Assembly: GCA_947475275.1 (NCBI GenBank)
Contig: CANJNE010000010.1
Span: 1 to 46,222 of the forward strand
Reading direction: 5' to 3'
DNA length: 46,222 bases
Source: Flavobacteriales bacterium
GTDB lineage: Bacteria > Bacteroidota > Bacteroidia > Flavobacteriales_D > Crocinitomicaceae
Position numbers and translations under genes: made by a program. Shown piece by piece: positions 40,017 to 46,222 of the stretch. Below the pieces are notes generated by a model, which saw only the letters and a list, made by a program, of their open reading frames with translations, did not search any database and had not been told where the DNA came from. The number at the start of each line of letters is the position of its first letter. The first letter of the stretch is position 1.

Positions 40017-41528
40017 ATGTCCAATAACACTGTAAGGGTAAGATTTGCTCCTTCACCAACAGGTCCCCTTCATATGGGGGGAGTACGAACAGCACTTTAT
40101 AATTATTTGTTTGCTAAAAAATATAATGGAACATTTATCATTCGTATAGAAGATACAGACCAGACTCGATTTGTTTCGGGGGCTCAAGATTATATTTTAG
40201 AATCACTCAAATGGTGCGGAATAGAACCAACCGAAGGGCCTGGTATAGGAGGCGCGTTTGGTCCTTATGTGCAGTCTGAGAGAAAGCATTTATACAAACC
40301 TTATGCTGAACAACTTATAGAGGAAGGTAAAGCATATTATGCCTTTGACACAGCTGAAGAGCTTGAAACAGTAAGAGAGAAAGCTAAACTCATGGGAATG
40401 CCCAATTGGCAATACAACCATGTCACAAGAAGTAGCATGAAAAATTCATTAACCCTCTCTCAAGATCAAGTTAATGAACTACTTGATAAAGAAACACCAT
40501 ATGTTATTCGAATGAAAATGCCTAGAAATCAAGACGTTAGGTTCGAAGATATTATAAGGGGTTGGGTGGTTGTTAATACCAATAACCTCGACGATAAAGT
40601 ACTATTCAAGAGTGATGGAATGCCAACGTATCACCTTGCCAATATCGTTGATGACCACTTGATGGAAATATCTCATGTTATACGCGGTGAAGAATGGTTA
40701 CCCTCAGCGCCTTTGCACTTTCTATTATATGACGCTTTTGGTTGGGAGTGTCCAAAATTCGCTCATTTACCTTTATTACTTCGTCCTGATGGAAACGGAA
40801 AACTCTCTAAAAGAGATGGCGATCGACTAGGGTTTCCAGTTTTTCCATTAGACTGGAGAACTGAAGAGGGAGAATTGTATTCTGGATACAGGGAGAAGGG
40901 ATATTTTCCTGGAGCATTCATAAATATGTTGGCCTTTTTAGGGTGGAACCCAGGAACCCAGCAAGAAATTTTTTCTTTAGAAGAACTATCCGAGGCATTT
41001 ACTTTAGATCGCGTATCAAAAGCGGGGGCAAAGTTTGACCCTGACAAAACGAAATGGTTTCAGCAACAATATTTGCGCGCCATCTCCAATGATGAATTAG
41101 GCAAATTAATCCAAGAAAAAAACTTATCGTCATTTGATTTAGAAAAACTTGAAGGTATTGCTTCTCTAATGAAGGAGCGCGCTACATTTATTGAGGATAT
41201 TCTTTCAGAAGGACATTACCTCTTTGAAAGACCCACAACTTTTGATGAAACCCTAATTCAAAAAAAATGGAACGAACAAGCAAGAGCGTTGCTCAAAGAC
41301 TGGAAAATAGTTCTACATAATTTAAACAACTTCGATAAAGAACAAATTGAAGAATCTTTTAAAAATTTTCTGTCTGAGCGAAATTTAAATACTGGAATGT
41401 TTTTACCTATTTTCCGACTGGCTTTAACGGGTACGGGGATGGGGCCCAGCATGTTTGATATTTCTGATTTCTTAGGAAAACAGGAGTGTTTGGAACGAAT
41501 TGATATTGCTCTAGAACAACTTCCATAA
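40017..41528 (+). CDS. gltX: glutamyl-tRNA synthetase
   Basis: RFAPSPTGPLHMGGVRTALYNYLFAKK, FIIRIEDTDQTR, GKLSKRDGDRLGFPVFPL. ATG 40017 preferred to TTG 39999 (the promoter-like box TATCTTTG occupies 39994-40001). Confidence 0.97.
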   Translation: MSNNTVRVRFAPSPTGPLHMGGVRTALYNYLFAKKYNGTFIIRIEDTDQTRFVSGAQDYILESLKWCGIEPTEGPGIGGAFGPYVQSERKHLYKPYAEQLIEEGKAYYAFDTAEELETVREKAKLMGMPNWQYNHVTRSSMKNSLTLSQDQVNELLDKETPYVIRMKMPRNQDVRFEDIIRGWVVVNTNNLDDKVLFKSDGMPTYHLANIVDDHLMEISHVIRGEEWLPSAPLHFLLYDAFGWECPKFAHLPLLLRPDGNGKLSKRDGDRLGFPVFPLDWRTEEGELYSGYREKGYFPGAFINMLAFLGWNPGTQQEIFSLEELSEAFTLDRVSKAGAKFDPDKTKWFQQQYLRAISNDELGKLIQEKNLSSFDLEKLEGIASLMKERATFIEDILSEGHYLFERPTTFDETLIQKKWNEQARALLKDWKIVLHNLNNFDKEQIEESFKNFLSERNLNTGMFLPIFRLALTGTGMGPSMFDISDFLGKQECLERIDIALEQLP

Positions 41529-41544
41529 CAAAGTTTATCTTTAT

Positions 41545-41901
41545 ATGAAACACATTATTCACGTAAATGGCATCAAATTATATGCTTTTCACGGTTGTTT
41601 ACCCGAGGAAGAAAAAATAGGCGGCCATTATCGTGTTGATGTTATGTTAAATACGGATTTTTCTGTTGCCGCCCAAACTGACGACCTCAACCAAACCGTC
41701 GATTACGTAATCGTCAATAAAATAGTCACAGAAGAAATGGCTATTCGTTCCAAGTTAATAGAGCACGTTGGCCATCGTATTGTTACTCGTTTAAAACTTG
41801 AGTTACCATCGATAGAAAAAGTTAAGTTAACAGTTACCAAAATTTCACCTCCAATAAATGGAGATGTTGACAACGTAGCAATAACAATAGATGAATTTTA
41901 A
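41545..41901 (+). CDS. folB: dihydroneopterin aldolase
   Basis: INGIKLYAFHGCLPEEEKIGGHYRVDV-like core, TVDYVIVNKIV, HVGHRIVTRL, KVKLTVTKISPPI. Confidence 0.95.
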   Translation: MKHIIHVNGIKLYAFHGCLPEEEKIGGHYRVDVMLNTDFSVAAQTDDLNQTVDYVIVNKIVTEEMAIRSKLIEHVGHRIVTRLKLELPSIEKVKLTVTKISPPINGDVDNVAITIDEF

Positions 41902-41932
41902 TTAATACCTTCCCAAACTCCAATTTTATTTT

Positions 41933-41940
41933 TAACTTTG
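41933..41940 (+). promoter_or_regulatory. -7 box TAACTTTG of tRNA-Cys
   Basis: Matches TAnnTTTG; 7 nt before the mature tRNA 5' end. Confidence 0.6.
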
Positions 41941-41947
41941 TGACACC

Positions 41948-42018
41948 GGTCTCGTGGCCGAGCGGCTAGGCACCGGTCTGCAAAACCGCTTACTCCGGTT
42001 CGAATCCGGACGAGACCT
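41948..42018 (+). tRNA. tRNA-Cys (GCA anticodon), CCA not encoded
   Basis: Acceptor GGTCTCG/CGAGACC, D stem GCC/GGC, anticodon loop CTGCAAA, T arm TCCGG-TTCGAAT-CCGGA, discriminator T. Confidence 0.95.
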
Positions 42019-42019
42019 C

Positions 42020-42043
42020 AAAACCCCGCTTTGGGGTTTTTTT
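42020..42043 (+). terminator. Rho-independent terminator of tRNA-Cys
   Basis: AAAACCCC-GCTTT-GGGGTTTTTTT beginning 2 nt after the tRNA. Confidence 0.85.
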
Positions 42044-42081
42044 ATGTTACAAAGCCACTTTATTGAAATCAAAATAAGGTG

Positions 42082-42089
42082 TACCTTTG
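42082..42089 (+). promoter_or_regulatory. -7 box TACCTTTG of the epimerase/CPBP/SDR/7-TM cluster
   Basis: Matches TAnnTTTG; 23 nt upstream of ATG 42113; TTG at 42063-42065. Confidence 0.55.
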
Positions 42090-42112
42090 TTACTGCAATT
42101 GAAGTCTGAATT

Positions 42113-43111
42113 ATGGAAGTATTGGTTACTGGTCCGGATGGGGTGTTGGGAAGTAATTTAGTTAGGGAATTACTCAAAAGAAATTACAAGGTAAGCGTGT
42201 TTTTAGAGAAAGGAAAAGACCCTATCACCTTAAAAGAATTGCCTATTGATAGATACTTTGGGAACATCGTTGACTTTGAAGCGGTAAATAATGCCGTTAA
42301 AGGTAAAGATGCTGTTTTACATTGTGCTGCATCAACATCTGTCTTTCCTGCAAGGAATCCTATTGTAAACTCCGTTAATGTTAAAGGGACAGAAAACATT
42401 GTAAACAGTTGCATAGAAAATAAAATACAACGATTAATCTACGTTGGAACCGCCAATTCTTTTGCTTTCAGTAACGACATCAGTAACCCAGGAACAGAAA
42501 AAGGACCTTATTTATCAGAAAAATATGGTCTAGATTACATGGATTCCAAAAAACAGGCTCAAGAACTTGTACTCAAAGCTGTAAAAGAAAGAAATCTTCC
42601 TGCTATTGTTGTTAATCCTACATTTATGATTGGTCCCTATGATTCCAGACCCAGTTCTGGCGCAATGATCTTAGGGGTTTATCAAAGAAGGGTTCCTGGT
42701 TATACACTGGGGGGGAAAAATTATGTCGCTGTAAAAGATGTCGCTTATGCTATGGCTAATGCCATAACAATGGGCAGAATCGGAGAGTGTTATATCTTAG
42801 GAAACGCTAACCTAACTTATAAAGAAGCTTTTGAAACCATTGCCTCATCTGTTGGTGTAAAACCCCCAAAAAGAAAGCTATCCAATTTTATAGTAGTTAC
42901 TTATGGTACTTTAAACTCTTGGTTTGCTAAAATTTTTAAATATCATCCAGCGGTAACACGTGAGCTAGCAATAATCTCATGTGAAAAACATTTCTATTCT
43001 CCGGAAAAAGCTCGAAAAGAACTTTTATTGCCGGAAACACCTCTTTCCCAAGCTATAGAAGAGTGTTTTGAATGGTTCAAACAAAATGATTACCTAAATA
43101 AAAAATTATAA
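42113..43111 (+). CDS. extended SDR / dihydroflavonol-4-reductase-like NAD-dependent epimerase
   Basis: VTGPDGVLGSNLVRELL, HCAASTSVF, NVKGTENIV, YMDSKK (YxxxK). Confidence 0.88.
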   Translation: MEVLVTGPDGVLGSNLVRELLKRNYKVSVFLEKGKDPITLKELPIDRYFGNIVDFEAVNNAVKGKDAVLHCAASTSVFPARNPIVNSVNVKGTENIVNSCIENKIQRLIYVGTANSFAFSNDISNPGTEKGPYLSEKYGLDYMDSKKQAQELVLKAVKERNLPAIVVNPTFMIGPYDSRPSSGAMILGVYQRRVPGYTLGGKNYVAVKDVAYAMANAITMGRIGECYILGNANLTYKEAFETIASSVGVKPPKRKLSNFIVVTYGTLNSWFAKIFKYHPAVTRELAIISCEKHFYSPEKARKELLLPETPLSQAIEECFEWFKQNDYLNKKL

Positions 43112-43866
43112 TGCAGCCACTTTATAAAGATTTATCATGGCTAAATTGGGATCCTATCAAATTGGTTAGTGTTCTTCCCATTATACTAACGCTTATTGGT
43201 TTCATTATTTTTTGGTTCATTTCCAAATCAGAAAAAATCAAAGAACTGTTTTATCTTAAACATGATGAGGACACGGCATCAGTCAAACACATATTTTTTA
43301 CAAAATATATTGGTTTCATTTCAATGGGCGTGATACCTACTGTCGTTTGTTTGATATTTATACCTAATTACAACTTAGCGGATTATGGATTAACAATAAT
43401 CCCATCGACCTTATTATTTTCCTTGTACTGGACAATGGGTTTGTGTGCCTTGGTTATTCCTCTTGCATATATAAGTGCTCAAAAACCCAAAAACCTCATC
43501 AATTATCCTCAAATGAGGGCTAAAATATGGACGAGAAAAACAGTCATCACCCATGCTTTTGGTTGGTTCATTTATCTTTTTGGATATGAGTTCATGTTTA
43601 GAGGACTTCTATTATTCCCTTTAGTTGATGCTATTGGTGTTTGGCCGGCTATTGCAGTAAACATTGCTTTATATTCAGCTACCCATATTCCTAAAGGATT
43701 AGACGAAACTATCGGGGCTATTCCTCTTGGATTGGTGTTATGCATATTAACTTTGGCCTCAGGAACTATATGGATTGCATTGTTTGTGCATGTTGCGATG
43801 GCTTGGACGAATTGTTTCACAGCCTTAAAATTTCACCCTGATATTCATTATCGTCCTAGAAGTTAA
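43111..43866 (+). CDS. CPBP-family intramembrane metalloprotease-like protein
   Basis: Multi-TM; YEFMFRGLLLFP (motif 1), YSATHIPKG (motif 2), HVAMAWTN (motif 3); overlaps the previous gene by 1 nt. Confidence 0.8.
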   Translation: MQPLYKDLSWLNWDPIKLVSVLPIILTLIGFIIFWFISKSEKIKELFYLKHDEDTASVKHIFFTKYIGFISMGVIPTVVCLIFIPNYNLADYGLTIIPSTLLFSLYWTMGLCALVIPLAYISAQKPKNLINYPQMRAKIWTRKTVITHAFGWFIYLFGYEFMFRGLLLFPLVDAIGVWPAIAVNIALYSATHIPKGLDETIGAIPLGLVLCILTLASGTIWIALFVHVAMAWTNCFTALKFHPDIHYRPRS

Positions 43867-43868
43867 AC

Positions 43869-44681
43869 ATGAAAAAATACGAGGGGAAAGTTGCAATAAT
43901 CACAGGGTCTAGCAGAGGAATAGGTAAAGCTATAGCCTTACAATTAGCTCAACAAGGTGCGTCAGTTGTTCTTAATGGAAGAGACTTGGAAAGGCTTAAC
44001 CAAACAGCTTTAGAAATTAACAAATACACTCAAGAGGTTGAAGTGATTTGTGCAGATGTTTCTCATACAGAAGGTGCTCAAGAATTAATCAATCGAACGG
44101 TTAATCGCTTCGGAAAAATTGACATGCTTATCAATAACGTCGGTGTATCTATGCGTGGAAACTTTTCCGATTTGAACCCAGAAGTGTTTAGGCGTGTTTT
44201 CGAAAGTAATGTGTTAGGCACTGTTTATCCAACTATTCCAGCAATAGAACACTTAAGAAAAACCAAAGGAAGTATTGTTTTTATATCAAGTTTAGCCGGT
44301 ATTAGAGGTTTACCAGCGCTTTCTGCTTATTGTTCATCGAAAATGGCGCTTCGAGCTATAGCAGAATCCATAAGAATTGAAGAGGCACAACACAATATAC
44401 ATGTTGGTCTTATTTATGTTGGCATTACAGATATTGAACACAATAAGGAAACAATAGCAGCTGATGGAAGTATGAAGGTTTTAGCATCTAGAAAAACCAA
44501 AAAAGTTCAAACAACCGAAAAGGTAGCAAAGTCAGTTTTAAAAAATATTGAAAGAAGAAAATTTATTTCTGTATTAACTAGAATAGGTAAAATTAACCAT
44601 TACCTTCAGCCAAGGTTTCCAAGTTTAGTAGAAAAAATAATTCTTAAAAACCTCGATAAATTTGAAGAGAACAGCAAATAG
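43869..44681 (+). CDS. classical SDR oxidoreductase
   Basis: ITGSSRGIGKAIALQLA, NNVGVS, SSLAG...YCSSK (Ser-YxxxK). Confidence 0.92.
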   Translation: MKKYEGKVAIITGSSRGIGKAIALQLAQQGASVVLNGRDLERLNQTALEINKYTQEVEVICADVSHTEGAQELINRTVNRFGKIDMLINNVGVSMRGNFSDLNPEVFRRVFESNVLGTVYPTIPAIEHLRKTKGSIVFISSLAGIRGLPALSAYCSSKMALRAIAESIRIEEAQHNIHVGLIYVGITDIEHNKETIAADGSMKVLASRKTKKVQTTEKVAKSVLKNIERRKFISVLTRIGKINHYLQPRFPSLVEKIILKNLDKFEENSK

Positions 44682-44684
44682 ATT

Positions 44685-45401
44685 ATGTTAATCGGTAAAG
44701 ACTTTGATAAAATAGAATTTGACTTTTTCGGTCTTGATTTACTTGAGCCTAATGCGTTTATTGGTGATACAATAATTCTAATTGTGGCGCTATATTTTGC
44801 TGTTCAAATAAAAAAATTCAAACTCAGAAATCCTTTTTTTAAAAACTGGAAACGGTTTTATATCGTTTTTGGGATTGGCTTTTTCCTAGGAGGAATAGGT
44901 CATACTTTTTATAATTATTTTGGATTAACCGGTAAATATCCTTCTTGGTACAGCGGGATTCTTTCAACCTTATTTGTTGAGCAAGCTATGTTTTCACTGA
45001 TAACCAATCAAAAATTGAAAAGTATTGCTTTAAAAACTTCTCATTTCAAAGCTTTATTTGTTGCCATTATAGCAACTTTTGTTTTTACGTATATTAACTT
45101 AAAAGACGATGTTTCAAAAGGTTTAATTGTTCCAACGCTCAATTCTGTAATTGGTTTAGGTTTTTCTCTTGGCTTCCTTGGGTATCATTTTTCTAAAACT
45201 ATACACCCTTCTTTTAAGTGGTTATGGATAAGCGCCTTAATTCTAATTCCTTCTGCTATAATCCAAGCGATGAAAATCAATATAGCGCCTTGGATGGATA
45301 GAAATGACTTAAGTCATGTGTTATTAATTCTTGGAATGTTTTGTTACTTTATTACTATAAAAAATTATAGTAAACAACTTAAATCGACAACTGTACCTTA
45401 A
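44685..45401 (+). CDS. 7-TM membrane protein of unknown function
   Basis: 238 aa with about seven hydrophobic segments; 3 nt after the SDR stop, so probably co-transcribed. Confidence 0.7.
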   Translation: MLIGKDFDKIEFDFFGLDLLEPNAFIGDTIILIVALYFAVQIKKFKLRNPFFKNWKRFYIVFGIGFFLGGIGHTFYNYFGLTGKYPSWYSGILSTLFVEQAMFSLITNQKLKSIALKTSHFKALFVAIIATFVFTYINLKDDVSKGLIVPTLNSVIGLGFSLGFLGYHFSKTIHPSFKWLWISALILIPSAIIQAMKINIAPWMDRNDLSHVLLILGMFCYFITIKNYSKQLKSTTVP

Positions 45402-46222
45402 TAGGTTATTCTTAGTAAACTTGACTTGTATACCGAAGATCCTGTTTTATCCTTACCCGTTATATAGTAGACGTAATCACCGACAGGTACTTTATCACCA
45501 TTTAAACCCGAACCGTCCCAAGTAAAACTTGAATCTGATGAAGAATAAACCACTTCATTTGATACATTCAAAACTATTAAATAAAACTCGTCTATTCCCT
45601 CTGAATTAACAGTTAGATTATCATTTATTCCATCGTTGTTCGGGGTAAATATATTCGGAAGTTCGTCGATAAAATAAGTGGTTTCTTTTTCCTCGGGAAT
45701 ATCTTCGTTGAATGTAGCATTTACTATTCGTGTATCTTCCTGTTTAAAGAATGTGAATACACTTTGATTAATAGCGGATAGTTGTTCTCCGATTAGCTGT
45801 GGCAAAATTTCTGATTCGAATGGGGGCAATATAATACCAGTGAAATTTGACACTACGATATCCGGATTATCTGCTTTTTCAAAGGAAATGGAGTCCGTTT
45901 TTTTATCATTTACATGTATTTCAAAACTACTCAGATTGTCCTCTTTAGTGACTAATTGTGAAGGTGTCTCTAACGTATTATTTGATAATGAAACATTTTC
46001 ATCTTTCTGAATTCCTTTTTCCTCTCTTGCATTAGATTTATTAAATGAATCAGAAGTCTTTTCTTTCGTTAACAATAGGTATGTAAAACCACCCACAACA
46101 GCAGCGGCTGAAAAACCCACAACTACTTTTTTTATCAGTGTTTTTGTTAAAAATTTAGTTGTTGACGAAGGAATATTCTTTGAAATAGAAGACCATAAAT
46201 CGGCTCTTACATCTGTTTCCAA
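45398..46222 (-). CDS. gliding motility-associated C-terminal (CHU_C/T9SS type B) domain protein, truncated at the window edge
   Basis: FTPNNDGINDNLTVNSEGIDEFYLIVLNVSNEVVYSSSDSSFTWDGSGLNGDKVPVGDYVYYITGKD; N-terminal DLWSSISKNI plus single TM; ORF runs into the window end. Confidence 0.85.
   Translation of the reverse strand: METDVRADLWSSISKNIPSSTTKFLTKTLIKKVVVGFSAAAVVGGFTYLLLTKEKTSDSFNKSNAREEKGIQKDENVSLSNNTLETPSQLVTKEDNLSSFEIHVNDKKTDSISFEKADNPDIVVSNFTGIILPPFESEILPQLIGEQLSAINQSVFTFFKQEDTRIVNATFNEDIPEEKETTYFIDELPNIFTPNNDGINDNLTVNSEGIDEFYLIVLNVSNEVVYSSSDSSFTWDGSGLNGDKVPVGDYVYYITGKDKTGSSVYKSSLLRITY

Noticed and set aside
41932-42177. 81-aa minus-strand ORF
   Set aside because: Antisense to tRNA-Cys and its terminator.
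44685-45401. 7-TM protein considered as an alkaline ceramidase-like (CREST) hydrolase
   Set aside because: The expected Ser/Asp and HxxxH catalytic pattern is not present; only two isolated His residues.

Overview
AT-rich, gene-dense 46.2 kb window from a Bacteroidetes (Flavobacteriales-like) chromosome. It is mostly housekeeping and gliding/T9SS genes; I see no prophage, transposon, CRISPR array or rRNA. Left to right: hemD-hemC-hemA (-); rsmI, an alcohol dehydrogenase and an ALDH7-type aldehyde dehydrogenase (+); TIGR01777 epimerase, GNAT acetyltransferase, sprA (T9SS translocon), ruvA and malic enzyme (-); a T9SS-secreted thioredoxin-fold protein (-); class III sirtuin (+); recJ (-); pnuC and an NadR-like kinase (+); a T9SS PA-domain protein (-); sdhC-sdhA-sdhB (-); a near cargo-less T9SS CTD protein (+); ldcA and a hendecad-repeat lipoprotein (-); ispG (+); mnmG, ybeY, an RsbW-like ATPase and a DUF4175-type protein (-); gltX, folB, tRNA-Cys and a four-gene epimerase/CPBP/SDR/7-TM cluster (+); and a truncated gliding-motility-associated CTD protein (-). 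The most notable non-coding signal is a pair of parS-type centromere palindromes that bracket mnmG. One (15/16 match) lies between convergent ispG and mnmG. The other (16/16 match to TGTTTCACGTGAAACA) lies inside the 3' end of ybeY and encodes its C-terminal VSRET. They suggest an origin-proximal ParB-loading region. Other items of interest: an 11-residue/33-bp repeat lipoprotein, a sirtuin without its Zn cysteines, an SdhC with a large soluble insertion, a near cargo-less T9SS protein, look-alike terminators behind two T9SS cargo genes, and a possibly near-leaderless tRNA-Cys.
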